DNA of 64,000 nt from Streptomyces sp. SLBN-118 (GTDB lineage: Bacteria; Actinomycetota; Actinomycetes; Streptomycetales; Streptomycetaceae), in contig NZ_VFNP01000001.1 in NCBI RefSeq assembly GCF_006715635.1, positions 2,728,001 through 2,792,000 of the forward strand, read 5' to 3'. A model generated the notes under the pieces. That model was not told the origin of the DNA, made no database searches, and saw only the letters and a program-made list of their open reading frames with translations. Position numbers and translations under genes: made by a program. Below, one piece after another: positions 33,910 through 42,822 of this stretch; position 1 is the first letter of the stretch; every line of letters begins with the position of its first letter.

Positions 33910-33959
33910 CGCGCGGCCCCTCGGTGCCGACGGGCCTCTGTTGGGGGTTGGGGGGTCAT
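33906..33959 (-). CDS. 17-aa leader peptide before the epimerase gene
   Basis: ATG 33959 follows AAGGAG by eight bases. The peptide MTPQPPTEARRHRGAAR ends with a TGA that overlaps the epimerase ATG. The epimerase itself has no evident ribosome site, so this short ORF may deliver ribosomes to it. The Pro-Gln-Pro-Pro stretch could slow translation. Alternatively the epimerase is expressed by read-on from upstream genes. Confidence 0.5.
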   Translation of the reverse strand: MTPQPPTEARRHRGAAR

Positions 33960-34059
33960 GTCGATTTCTCCTTAAGGCTGTTGCTGTCGGTGCGGATGGG
34001 ATGCCGGAACCCGTGGTGAGGGGTGCCGGATGCGTCCGCGGTGTCGGCTCCGCGGGTGG

Positions 34060-35418
34060 TCAGACGGTGTGCGCCGAGGCCCGGGACAGGGCAGCGGTGG
34101 CGTGGGCCAGCAGGCCGAGCGCCGCGGCCGAGCAGGCGATGGCCGGTAGGGCTCCGCTGCCCCAGGCACCTACGGCCGCCTCGGCGGGGCGGGTCAGGAC
34201 GTCGCAGCCGGGCAGGCGTCCGGCCAGCAGGAGCGCGGGGGCGAGTGCCTCGGCACCGCAGGCGACGGCGAGTCCTGCGGCCGCGGACGCCGGGTAGCCG
34301 TGGACGATCAGCAGCCTGGCCAGGAAGAGCAGGGTGCCGAGGGGGACGGCGGGGAGGAGGGCCTGAGGGGGGAATACCAGGCCGGCCAGGACGAGGAGCA
34401 CGCCGAGGGCACCGACGTACAGGGCGACGACTCCCAGCAGCAGGGGGCGCGTCCCGGACGCGAACTCCTCCAGGCCCCGGCTGCCGTCGAGCCTGCGTCG
34501 TGCCTGTACGGAGAAGAGGCGGGCGCACCCGGCCGCGGGGGCGACGGCGAGGGCGAGCCCGACGAGCGGGGCGGTACTCAGGGGCGGCGGGCCGTGCGGG
34601 CCCCCTGCGACGATCTCGTCGAGGAGGCCTTCTCCGTACGCCGCGTACGCCAGCAGCCAGAGCGTCCACAGGCGTACGGCGGGGACCGTGCGCCCCTCGG
34701 CGCGCAGGGGTCCGCGCCGCAGACACAGCGCGAGCGCGACGGTGACGCCGATCACACCCGCGGCCGTGACGGCGATCCGGGCGCCGCCGTCCATCGCCCG
34801 GGTCGCGGCGACGGTGAGCGCGCAGACGGCGCCGGGCAGCAGGGTGAGGAGTGCGCGCCCGGCGCCCAGGGGGCGGCGTCCGGCGCGCGCCCGGGCCGCG
34901 CGCGCCGGACGGTCGTCGGCCCGCTCCGGCTCCGCTCCCCGCGGCACGCGGGCGTAGAGCTCCTCGGCGAGCGAGAAGACGTCCCGGTGACGGAAGCGGG
35001 CGGCGGTCCGGTCGGTGAGGCCGTGGGCTTCGAGCCCCGCGGCGATCTCCAGGGGGTCGACGGCCCGCTCGCACAGGTCCCGGTGGCGGTGCATCAGGGC
35101 CTTGACGGGGTCTGCGGGGCCGCGTCGGGGAGCGGGGGCCTTGCGGGGCTTCGCCGGCTCGTCGTCCCGGTCGGCGGGGAGGGCGTCGCCATGGCTGTCC
35201 CACAGGCCGGCACCGGCGGTCGGTCCTGGCCGGCCGAGGGCGGAGGCTCCGTCGGAAGGGCCGTCCAGGGGGCCGCTGCCGGTGCCTCCGGTGGCGCCCG
35301 GAGGGCTGCCGCCGGACGTGCCCCAGGCGGTCACGGCGCCACGGGTGCTCATGTGCTCGCCCGCCCCCTGGGCGCCCGACGCGCCGCCCGCGCTCTCGGT
35401 GATCCGCGATGTGCTCAT
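34060..35418 (-). CDS. Polytopic membrane protein with Gly/Ala-rich N-terminus
   Basis: The 452-aa protein has ~95 residues of low-complexity Gly/Ser/Pro, a short soluble helical region (ALMHRHRDLCERAVDPLEIA, then AARFRHRDVFSLAEELYARV) and then about eight or nine membrane helices. It has no transporter signature that I recognise. Its ATG overlaps the stop of the glycosyltransferase gene (ATGA at 35415-35418). Position next to a PelF-like enzyme suggests a polysaccharide export role such as that of PelG, but sequence alone does not prove it. Confidence 0.75.
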   Translation of the reverse strand: MSTSRITESAGGASGAQGAGEHMSTRGAVTAWGTSGGSPPGATGGTGSGPLDGPSDGASALGRPGPTAGAGLWDSHGDALPADRDDEPAKPRKAPAPRRGPADPVKALMHRHRDLCERAVDPLEIAAGLEAHGLTDRTAARFRHRDVFSLAEELYARVPRGAEPERADDRPARAARARAGRRPLGAGRALLTLLPGAVCALTVAATRAMDGGARIAVTAAGVIGVTVALALCLRRGPLRAEGRTVPAVRLWTLWLLAYAAYGEGLLDEIVAGGPHGPPPLSTAPLVGLALAVAPAAGCARLFSVQARRRLDGSRGLEEFASGTRPLLLGVVALYVGALGVLLVLAGLVFPPQALLPAVPLGTLLFLARLLIVHGYPASAAAGLAVACGAEALAPALLLAGRLPGCDVLTRPAEAAVGAWGSGALPAIACSAAALGLLAHATAALSRASAHTV

Positions 35419-37094
35419 GCGCGCGCCTCCTTCGGGGTCGCGGCCACGCCGATGAGGCCGTGCATCCGTTCCGGTCCGTCCGCCCAGCGCGGGGTGCCGC
35501 TGGGCGAGGCAGTGCCGCCGCCTGTCCAGTGGCCGGGAACATGCGCCTCGGCGGGGTGGGCGAACGGCAGCGGCTCGCCGTCGTCGTCGACGGCTTCACG
35601 TTTCACCGGGGAGTGCGAGATCAGCTCCAGGTAAATGCCGCGAAATGCCGTCAGGTTCTGCTCGATCGTGAACAGTTCGAGTGCGCGGGCGCGTGCGGCG
35701 GCGCCCAGTCGTTCCCGGCGCTCCGGGTCGCGCAGCAGCGCGAGGCAGGCGTCCGCGAGCGCCCGCGGATTGCGCGGTGGCACGACCAGGCCCGTACCGC
35801 CGATGACTTCCACGACCGCGCCGACGTCGGTCGACACCGTGGCGCGTGCGCAGAACATCGCCTCGACAAGGCTGATCGGGAAGCCCTCGACGACGCTGGA
35901 CAGGACGACCACGCCACCGGACGCATAGGCGTCGGCGAGCTCGGGGGCCTCGGGCCCGCCGATCTCCTCGAACGAGACGGGGTTGTCGCCCACGGCGTGC
36001 GCGTCGGCGGCCTCGTCGGGGAAGAGCTGGGCGGCCAGGGCCTGGCAGTGGGCGAGATACGTCGCGGCCTCGGGCCCGTGCACCGGTGCCCCGAACAGCC
36101 GCAGCCGCGCCTGCGGCTCCTCCTTGCGCACCTCGGCGAAGGCGTGGAGCAACGCGATGAGGTCCTTGGCGGGCTCGTATCTGCCGACCCACACCAGGGT
36201 GTGCTCGTCACCGCCGTCGTCGCCCTCGCCGACCGCGGCGAACCGTTCCGCGTCCATGCCCGGGTACACGGTCCGCAGCTTGGCGCGGTCGGCGCCGCAC
36301 TTCTCCTGCCAGCGCCGGGCGTGCGTGTTGCCGGGCGTGATGACGGATGCCTGGGCGTACACCTCGGCTGCGAGACGGCCCTGGAAGGCGGCGAGGAGGG
36401 CGCGTACGGGTGCGGTCAGCTCGCCCTCGCTCGCGGCCAGGTAGTGCGCGCGCAGCTGAACGCCGTACTCCGTGACCAGCAGCGGAACCCCGAAGAAGCG
36501 TTTGGCCAACAGGCCGGGGAGCGCCGCGGATCCGCCGGACGCGGCATGGCAGAGATCGACGGCTCCGAGCCCGTCGGCGCCGTACCAGTCGACGGAGAGG
36601 GGGCGCAGGGCGCGCTCCAACTGGTCGGCGAAGGCCAGGTAGTCGGGGACGGTGGCGGCGTGCAGGGTGCGGTGCGCGCGGGGGGCGCGGCAGGCGGATT
36701 CGAGGGTGCGCACGGCCAGTTCGGAGCGGAGCGCGGCGTAGAGGCCGCCGCGTTCGCGGGCGAGTTCGGAGAGACCGTAGAGTCCGTCCGCGAAGCCTTC
36801 GCCCGGTCCGCAGACGGCGGCGGCGAGTTCCGTGAAGTGGCCGACGAAGCGCCGTCGTTCGTGTCTGCCGTAGGTGTGCCCGTCGTCCTCGGGCGCCCAG
36901 AGCGGGGCGGTGCGCACGCGCTGCACCTGCGCCGGGAGCCGGATCCAGCCGTGGTCCTCCTGCTGTGCGCTGCGGCTCAGCGCGTAGATGTCGAACTCGT
37001 GCTGCGCGAGCCCGTGCACAAGCCTGTCGCACCACTGCCTGGATTCACCTGTCGCATACGGATAACCACCGTCCGTAAGCAGTCCGATCCGCAC
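35415..37094 (-). CDS. GT4 glycosyltransferase with DUF3492 domain, PelF-like
   Basis: The 559-aa protein starts VRIGLLTDGGYPYATGESRQWCDRLV, the signature of DUF3492/PelF proteins, and continues into a GT-B fold glycosyltransferase: PGMDAERFAAVGEG, LVWVGRYEPAKDLIALLHAF and the donor-binding EGFPISLVEAMFCARATV with its E-x7-E spacing. PelF polymerises N-acetylgalactosamine-rich Pel polysaccharide from UDP-sugars in the cytoplasm. GTG 37094 is chosen for the family N-terminus; the frame to 37310 adds non-conserved residues. It heads a run with a membrane protein, epimerase and spherulin-4 protein. Confidence 0.88.
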   Translation of the reverse strand: MRIGLLTDGGYPYATGESRQWCDRLVHGLAQHEFDIYALSRSAQQEDHGWIRLPAQVQRVRTAPLWAPEDDGHTYGRHERRRFVGHFTELAAAVCGPGEGFADGLYGLSELARERGGLYAALRSELAVRTLESACRAPRAHRTLHAATVPDYLAFADQLERALRPLSVDWYGADGLGAVDLCHAASGGSAALPGLLAKRFFGVPLLVTEYGVQLRAHYLAASEGELTAPVRALLAAFQGRLAAEVYAQASVITPGNTHARRWQEKCGADRAKLRTVYPGMDAERFAAVGEGDDGGDEHTLVWVGRYEPAKDLIALLHAFAEVRKEEPQARLRLFGAPVHGPEAATYLAHCQALAAQLFPDEAADAHAVGDNPVSFEEIGGPEAPELADAYASGGVVVLSSVVEGFPISLVEAMFCARATVSTDVGAVVEVIGGTGLVVPPRNPRALADACLALLRDPERRERLGAAARARALELFTIEQNLTAFRGIYLELISHSPVKREAVDDDGEPLPFAHPAEAHVPGHWTGGGTASPSGTPRWADGPERMHGLIGVAATPKEARA

Positions 37095-37343
37095 GAGCGC
37101 ACCCCCGATCTCCTTGTCGGCGGCCGCCGTTGGTCCGGCGACTCGCAGCGTGACGACGTTAAGCCGGTACGACGGTGGCGCGACGGACGGTTGTCCATCG
37201 CGCCACTGGAAGGGGTGAACCCACGTAACTTTCGCGTGCCGGTTGCGTTCTGTCGCGCTACGGTGCTGTTTCGGTAATGATCCTGCCGCCTCTGTCGATA
37301 CACCGGCCACGCGGCGTAAGACAGTGGTCCCGCATGCCGGACC

Positions 37344-38615
37344 TCAACTGCCGGGGTACACCCAGGGGTTGGGCTTGCACTTGATGCCGTCGATGTTGAG
37401 GGACTTGGTCTGCTGCTGCATCACCGGCGCGAGCGCTCCCGGCGCACTGCAGTTCTCATGCCCGTGTCCGAGCCGGTGCCCGACCTCGTGGTTGATGAGC
37501 ATCTGACGGTACGTGAGCATCGCCTGGGCGCCGTATGTCTCGGAGCCCTGGGCCCAGCGGTACGCGTTGATCATCACCCGGTCGGTCTTCGCGGAATCGC
37601 AGCTGACATTGCCTTCGGCCGTATCCAGATCGGATTTGGCGCACCAGTCGGCCGTGGTGCCGGGGCTGGCGAGCGTAATGATGAATTCAGGATCGCCGGA
37701 GGAAATCCGCTCGAAGGTCATCGCCCCGTCGTGCGCCCAGCTGCGGTCGTCGTTCAGTGTTGCCTGGACCGCTTTGGCAAAGAGCGCGCCGTCGAGTCCG
37801 AGACCCTGTTCGACATCCACCCGGTAGCGGATCTTGCGGCCCTTGCCCGGCGCCTTGTCGAAGCCGGGGACGGCCTCGAACTTTCCGCTCCCCTTCAGCT
37901 TGGCGGCGAGCGGGAACTGTGTGGCCATCAGTTGCTGGTACGAGGCGGGGGCCGCGGGCTTGGCCTTCTGCGGCGGGACCTTCCGGCTGTCCGAACGGGA
38001 GGCCGGACTCTCGGCGCCGCTGCGTTCCTCGTCTGCGGACTGGGCGCTTGAGTGGCTGTGATTGTCGGCGGCCACCTGGCCGGCGACCACGACCGCGAGC
38101 ACGGTGGTCACCGCGGCGGCGGCGATCCCGGTGAAGGTGCGCCCCTTGCCGCCCTTGGCATCCCGCTTCCCGGGCGCGCCGTCCTCGTCCGAGCCGAGGG
38201 CTGCGTCGGGCTCGTCGGCCCAGGATGTGGTGGAGGCGTACGGATCGTCCTGCGGCCCTCTGCCCTGCTGCCGCCCGGGCTGCGGCTGGTCGAAGGCCTC
38301 GACGAACTCCCGCCGCGGGCCCGGTATACGTGCCCCGCCCGCCACCGTCCGAGGCGGCGCGGCCGGCGCCTGAACCCGCTGCCCGCCCGGGCCGCCCCGG
38401 TACTGCTGCGGTACGCCCCAGCCACCACCCGGCTCATGCTGCTCGGGGTGTCCGCCCCTGGCCGGGGGCATGCCGTAGCCGGAAGGGGTGTGCTGCTCGG
38501 CACCCGGCGAGGCGGGGCGTCTGCGCCGCCCACCGGCCGGATAGCTCTCTATACCGGATGTACTGCCCGAATCGGAGCCCTTGGGTGCGGGGCCCTTGCG
38601 GCTATGTCGTCCCAC
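37344..38615 (-). CDS. DUF3152 metalloprotease-like membrane-anchored protein
   Basis: The 423-aa protein has a long disordered Gly/Pro/Arg/Gln-rich N-terminus, a membrane helix at about 175-197 (TFTGIAAAAVTTVLAVVVAG), a Ser/Pro linker and a C-terminal DUF3152 domain. That domain carries the zinc-protease motif NHEVGHRLGHGHENC (HExxHxxGxxH) and paired cysteines. It is predicted to act outside the membrane; no substrate is known. GTG 38615 begins VGRHSRKGPAPKG just after the stop of the alpha/beta hydrolase gene, so the two are probably cotranscribed. Confidence 0.87.
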   Translation of the reverse strand: MGRHSRKGPAPKGSDSGSTSGIESYPAGGRRRRPASPGAEQHTPSGYGMPPARGGHPEQHEPGGGWGVPQQYRGGPGGQRVQAPAAPPRTVAGGARIPGPRREFVEAFDQPQPGRQQGRGPQDDPYASTTSWADEPDAALGSDEDGAPGKRDAKGGKGRTFTGIAAAAVTTVLAVVVAGQVAADNHSHSSAQSADEERSGAESPASRSDSRKVPPQKAKPAAPASYQQLMATQFPLAAKLKGSGKFEAVPGFDKAPGKGRKIRYRVDVEQGLGLDGALFAKAVQATLNDDRSWAHDGAMTFERISSGDPEFIITLASPGTTADWCAKSDLDTAEGNVSCDSAKTDRVMINAYRWAQGSETYGAQAMLTYRQMLINHEVGHRLGHGHENCSAPGALAPVMQQQTKSLNIDGIKCKPNPWVYPGS

Positions 38616-38623
38616 GCCCCGGA

Positions 38624-39589
38624 TCAGCTCCCACCGCAGTTGTCGAGCAGCTCCCGGATGGCCAGGGCGACCGTATCCGGGTACTCCATCATGGCGACGT
38701 GTCCCGCGTCCGGGAGTGTCAGCAGCCGGGAATCCCGGAAGGCCGCCGCCGCTTTGCGCGCCATACGGTACGCGACGAGCTGGTCGCGTCCTCCGTACAC
38801 CAGGAGCGTCGGCGCAAGCACCCGCTCCGCCTGCCGCCACAGTCCGTGCTGACCGCCCAGGGTGTACGCGTCGACGATTCCGCGTGCCGAGCGGGCCATG
38901 GCGTCCCAGAAGTACGGGAGCTGTATGCGCCGCTCCATCTCCTCCACAGCATTGCGCAGCGCCTCGTCGGTGACCCGCGTGGGGTCCCCGTAACAGAGTT
39001 CCAGCACACCCTTGGTGCGCTGCTCGGCCGACCAGTCCTTGGTGAGTCTGGTGAAGAGCGAGGCCACACCGGGCAGCGCCAGCAGCGCCGTGGGCACGGC
39101 CGAGCGCTGGACGCGCAACTCGGGCAGGGCAGGCGAGATCAGGGTGAGTGTGCGCACCAGATCGGGCCTGACGGCAGCGACCCTGGTCGAGACCGCGCCG
39201 CCCAGCGAGTTGCCGATCAGGTGCACCGGTCCGTGCCCTGCCGCGTCCAGAAACCGGATCACGGCCCGGGCGTGTCCCGTGAGCGAGTAGTTGCCGTCGT
39301 CGGGCGGCGGGGAGTCCCCGAAGCCGGGCAGATCCAGCGCCTCTCCGCCCACGACGTCCGCGAGCAGTGGCATCAGCGCCGACCAGTTGAGCGAGGAACC
39401 GCCGAGGCCGTGCACGTACAGCGCGTGTGGCAGCCCGGAGCGCGCCGGGGGACGCGATCTGACGTTGAGCGTCAGGCCGGGCAGCGTGACGGAGCGAAGC
39501 TCCTCCCCCTCGGCGACCCGTACGGCCGCCACCTTGGGGGCCGCGGCGGCGGTTACGGCGCGTACTCCCGGCAGCTCGGTCGAAGACAT
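38624..39589 (-). CDS. Alpha/beta hydrolase
   Basis: The 321-aa cytoplasmic hydrolase has the oxyanion segment YVHGLGGSSLNW, the nucleophile elbow HLIGNSLGGAVS, an acid in LLVYGGRDQLVAY and His in DAGHVAMMEYPD, all in the expected order. The substrate is unknown; the family includes lipases, esterases and C-C hydrolases. It starts at ATG 39589 and is followed by the DUF3152 gene. Upstream it is divergent from the small acidic protein gene. Confidence 0.9.
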   Translation of the reverse strand: MSSTELPGVRAVTAAAAPKVAAVRVAEGEELRSVTLPGLTLNVRSRPPARSGLPHALYVHGLGGSSLNWSALMPLLADVVGGEALDLPGFGDSPPPDDGNYSLTGHARAVIRFLDAAGHGPVHLIGNSLGGAVSTRVAAVRPDLVRTLTLISPALPELRVQRSAVPTALLALPGVASLFTRLTKDWSAEQRTKGVLELCYGDPTRVTDEALRNAVEEMERRIQLPYFWDAMARSARGIVDAYTLGGQHGLWRQAERVLAPTLLVYGGRDQLVAYRMARKAAAAFRDSRLLTLPDAGHVAMMEYPDTVALAIRELLDNCGGS

Positions 39590-39712
39590 GCGGCAATGTT
39601 ACGAGACGATCACGCCGTGGTTCGTGTGTTCGGCATCACACATCACGTAGCGCCGGGAATGGGTAGCTCCTACGCTCATAGGAAAGGCGCTCTCCATGGA
39701 AAGCGGTGCCGC

Positions 39713-39931
39713 ATGGCTGTCGATCCCACCGACCCGGAAACTTTCGAAGAAGACGACCAGGCCGCCGCACTCGACGAGGAGGTCCCGGAGGCCGATGCGG
39801 CCGAGCAGCTCAAGGACGTGCAATCCGAGCAGGACGACCAGGTCAGCCCCAATGACCTGGACTCGGCAAACGTGGCCGACGCCGTGGAACAGGCCCGGGT
39901 GGTGGCGCTCGACGAGGACGACTACCGGTGA
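39713..39931 (+). CDS. Small acidic conserved protein (72 aa)
   Basis: The protein MAVDPTDPETFEEDDQAAAL... is strongly acidic with no hydrophobic core and is probably disordered. It is flanked by a divergent hydrolase gene and the TetR gene. ATG 39713 is in a normal coding context with high third-position GC. I do not recognise a family function. Confidence 0.65.
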   Translation: MAVDPTDPETFEEDDQAAALDEEVPEADAAEQLKDVQSEQDDQVSPNDLDSANVADAVEQARVVALDEDDYR

Positions 39932-40077
39932 CCTGCCCCTGACTGCCCCCGAGTAGGGAGCTACCGCGACTGTCCGGTCCGTGAAATTCTGCGCTCGCAG
40001 CACGCACAGCCGGGTTACCCAAAAGTACGATGGCGGCGCTGCGCACAGCGCGCACGGAACGATTTTTGGGAGGCGGC

Positions 40078-40740
40078 GTGACAGCCATCGAGCAGACAGA
40101 GGCAGCGCGCCCGCGGGGCACACGCCTGCCACGCCGAGCCCGCAGGAACCAGCTTCTGGGCGCCGCCCAGGAAGTTTTCGTGGCCCAGGGCTACCACTCG
40201 GCCGCCATGGACGACATCGCCGAACGGGCGGGCGTCAGCAAGCCGGTGCTCTACCAGCACTTCCCGGGCAAGCTCGAGCTCTATCTCGCGCTGCTCGACC
40301 AGCACTGCGAGTCGCTGCTGCTCGCCGTCCGTACGGCGCTCGCCTCGACGACCGACAACAAGCTGCGCGTCGCCGCCACCATGGACGCCTATTTCGCATA
40401 CGTCGAGGACGAGGGCGGTGCCTTCCGGCTGGTCTTCGAGTCCGACCTGACCAACGAGCCCGCCGTACGCGAGCGCGTGGACCGCGTCTCCCTCCAGTGC
40501 GCCGAGGCGATCTCGGACGTGATCGCCGAGGACACGGGCCTGTCCAAAGAGGAGTCGATGCTGCTGGCCGTCGGCCTCGGCGGGGTGTCGCAGGTGGTGG
40601 CCAGGTACTGGCTCTCCAGTGATTCCGCCATTCCGCGCGACACGGCCGTGCAGCTGCTGACCTCTCTCGCCTGGCGCGGCATCGCGGGCTTCCCGCTGCA
40701 CGGCACAGACCAGCACGCAACCGACCAGCAGGAAGACTGA
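40078..40740 (+). CDS. TetR-family transcriptional regulator
   Basis: The 220-aa protein has the TetR N-terminal HTH (RRNQLLGAAQEVFVAQGYHS, AAMDDIAERAGVSKPVLYQH) and an all-helical ligand/dimer domain. GTG 40078 is preceded by GGGAGG four bases upstream; the ATG at 40030 gives an unlikely extension. It lies before the DUF3107 gene on the same strand. Ligand and targets are unknown; short-chain or lipid-related repression is common in this group. Confidence 0.92.
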   Translation: MTAIEQTEAARPRGTRLPRRARRNQLLGAAQEVFVAQGYHSAAMDDIAERAGVSKPVLYQHFPGKLELYLALLDQHCESLLLAVRTALASTTDNKLRVAATMDAYFAYVEDEGGAFRLVFESDLTNEPAVRERVDRVSLQCAEAISDVIAEDTGLSKEESMLLAVGLGGVSQVVARYWLSSDSAIPRDTAVQLLTSLAWRGIAGFPLHGTDQHATDQQED

Positions 40741-40863
40741 CCGACCGGTGTTCGCTCCTGGCGTTCACCTCGGACGCCTGACGTGTCCGTCGGCCGGGCT
40801 AGTGTGTGCTGCGTACGGCGCGGCTGACCGCGCAACGCACTGACCGTTCGGAGGGACATAGCC

Positions 40864-41091
40864 GTGGAGGTCAAGATCGGCGTGCAGCACGCGCCCCGGG
40901 AGATCGTTCTGGAGAGCGGGCAGTCCGCCGAGGAGGTCGAGCGCGCGGTGGGCGACGCTCTGGCCGGCAAGGCGCAGCTGCTCAGCCTCTCGGACGACAA
41001 GGGCCGCAAGGTCCTGGTGCCGGCCGACCGGATCGCGTACGTCGAGATCGGCGAGCCGGCTGTACGGCGCGTTGGCTTCGGCGCGCTGTAG
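40864..41091 (+). CDS. DUF3107 family protein
   Basis: The 75-aa protein (VEVKIGVQHAPREIVLESGQ at the start, then VLVPADRIAYVEIGEP) matches the small actinobacterial DUF3107 family, a conserved ATP-binding-like protein of unknown role. GTG 40864 follows GGAGGGACATAGCC. A hairpin terminator follows at 41133-41170. Confidence 0.88.
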   Translation: MEVKIGVQHAPREIVLESGQSAEEVERAVGDALAGKAQLLSLSDDKGRKVLVPADRIAYVEIGEPAVRRVGFGAL

Positions 41092-41132
41092 GGCGCCGCG
41101 ACGTCGCTGAAGCAGTACGACCGAGGCACCGT

Positions 41133-41170
41133 GAAGAGGGCTCGGCGGGATTCCCGGCCGGGCCCTCTTC
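41133..41170. terminator. Hairpin terminator after the DUF3107 gene
   Basis: GAAGAGGGC at 41133-41141 pairs with GCCCTCTTC at 41162-41170, 42 nt after the stop. Confidence 0.65.
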
Positions 41171-41260
41171 CGCTGCTCAGGAAGGGTTGTACCGCACAGA
41201 GGCCGGGTAGTACGGGCTACGACCGATTTGCCCGCACCGGCATCCGTGAGGTGATCAGCA

Positions 41261-41530
41261 GTGCTGCTGGAAGCGCTCGGTTCAGTCCTGCTCGGACTCG
41301 CCCTCGCCTGGATCGCTGTCAGGCAGCTGCCGGACCGCCTCCCGCCGCGCCGCGTGGTGCTCACCGCAGGTTCACTCGGGGCTCTGTTCGGCGCGTATGT
41401 GACGCATGCTGCGCTCGGCCCTGGGTACACCCTGGCGGTGCTGGTGGGCGCGGCGGCGATCGGAGCCGTACTGCTCTCGCTGCTGATCAGGCCGTCGACG
41501 CGCCGACTGCGCCGGGCGTTCCCTTTCTGA
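41261..41530 (+). CDS. Small membrane protein (89 aa)
   Basis: The product is mainly three hydrophobic helices (LLEALGSVLLGLALAWIAV, VVLTAGSLGALFGAYVTHAA and YTLAVLVGAAAIGAVLLSLL) with a basic end (RRLRRAFPF). GTG 41261 is preceded by a GAGGTGATC site. It converges on the ferritin-like gene. No function is known. Confidence 0.75.
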   Translation: MLLEALGSVLLGLALAWIAVRQLPDRLPPRRVVLTAGSLGALFGAYVTHAALGPGYTLAVLVGAAAIGAVLLSLLIRPSTRRLRRAFPF

Positions 41531-41677
41531 GGCCGCACTCAGCGGCTTCCGCGAAGCCCGAGGAGCCGCGGAAGCCGCCGAAAGCTCCTGATTCGTCCGA
41601 GTCGCCCGAATCATCGGAGTCCGACGAGCCGAACGAGCCACCCAAACCCCCAAGGCCGCCCGACGGCTGAGTCACAC

Positions 41678-42403
41678 CTAGGCCGCAAGCCCCAGGGCAG
41701 CCATGCGCTTGGTGTGCGCCTCGGTGATCCGGGAGAACATCCGGCCCACCTCCGCGAGGTCGAAGCCGCCGGCCACGCCGCCCACGAGCATCGTGGAGAG
41801 CGCATCGCGGTCCGCCACCACCCGCTGCGCCTGCGAGAGCGCCTCGCCCATCAGCCTGCGCGCCCACAGCGCGAGGCGACCGCCGACACGCGGCTCGGCC
41901 TCGATCGCGGCGCGCACCTTCTCGACCGCGAAGTTGCCGTGGCCCGTGTCGTCGAGCACGGCGAGCACCAGCGCGCGGGTGTCGGTGTCCAGGCGCGCCG
42001 CGACCTCGCGGTAGAAGTCGCTGGCGATCGAGTCGCCGACGTAGGCCTTGACCAGGCCCTCGAGCCAGTCAGACGGCGCGGTCTGGCGGTGGAAGTCGTC
42101 CAGGGCCTGGGCAAAGGGCTCCATGGCGGCGGTCGGCTCGGCATCGATGGCGGTGAGCCGGTCGCGGAGCTGCTCGAAGTGGTGGAACTCCGCGGAGGCC
42201 ATCTTCGCCAGCTCCGCCTTGTCGCCGAGCGTCGGCGCGAGCTTGGCGTCCTCGGCGAGCCGCTCGAAGGCCGCCAGCTCGCCGTACGCGAGCGCGCCCA
42301 GCAGGTCCACGACGGCGGCGCGGTACTGGGGGTCGGCGGACGCCGTGGCCCAGTCCTGGGCGGCGATTCCGGTGGGTTCAGTGGCGTTGTCAGGCGTCTC
42401 CAT
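41678..42403 (-). CDS. Ferritin-like fold protein (MiaE-like)
   Basis: The 241-aa protein begins METPDNATEPTGIAAQDW and is a four-helix ferritin-like domain: AYGELAAFERLAEDA, then KMASAEFHHFEQLRDRL, which supply Glu and ExxH iron ligands, and later VLDDTGHGNFAV. This group is related to tRNA-(ms2io6A) hydroxylase MiaE and is conserved next to the DEAD-box helicase in Streptomyces as far as I recall. ATG 42403 is chosen over the frame to 42733, which adds non-conserved sequence. It is divergent from the helicase. Confidence 0.85.
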   Translation of the reverse strand: METPDNATEPTGIAAQDWATASADPQYRAAVVDLLGALAYGELAAFERLAEDAKLAPTLGDKAELAKMASAEFHHFEQLRDRLTAIDAEPTAAMEPFAQALDDFHRQTAPSDWLEGLVKAYVGDSIASDFYREVAARLDTDTRALVLAVLDDTGHGNFAVEKVRAAIEAEPRVGGRLALWARRLMGEALSQAQRVVADRDALSTMLVGGVAGGFDLAEVGRMFSRITEAHTKRMAALGLAA

Positions 42404-42822
42404 GAAGCGCACAATAGCCCGCTCATCGCGGGGCGGAAGGGCCTGGTCAGCCTCGCCCGCAGTGAGGTTCCTACGAATTCGCCCAACACACATGCGCGAT
42501 TCCGGGGTACAGTGGTAATGCGCCTGTCGAGCGTCTTTGCTACTCGGCGGGCGATCGCATGTATGACTGGGGGACTCGTTCCCCAGAGTCCCCTTGAGGA
42601 TGCCCGGTCGGTGGCACGATCGGCTCCGAACCGACCGCCCTCCACGCGGACCGTGCGCACAGTTGCGTACGACCGCAGATGAGGGGCCCCTCAGCGGCAC
42701 GACGCTCGAGCGACGGCAGTGGTCCCGCGCCATCCGGCCAACCCACGGCCGGCCCAGTACCCAGGTGCGGTACGACCCCCCATCGTTCGCCTCGTGCCGC
42801 GTCTCACAGAAGAGGCAGCACC
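42404..42822 (+). promoter_or_regulatory. 419-nt region upstream of the DEAD-box helicase gene, probable promoter and long leader
   Basis: No gene is supported. The span separates divergent starts. Helicase genes of this type often have long 5' leaders that control expression. The last part carries AGAAGAGG (42808-42815) just before the proposed CTG start. No clear -10/-35 pair was fixed by eye. Confidence 0.4.

Noticed and set aside
41487..41867. Minus-strand frame rich in Gly, Ser and Asp after the ferritin-like gene
   Set aside because: Out of frame with the gene before it and lacking a ribosome site; simple-sequence DNA explains it.
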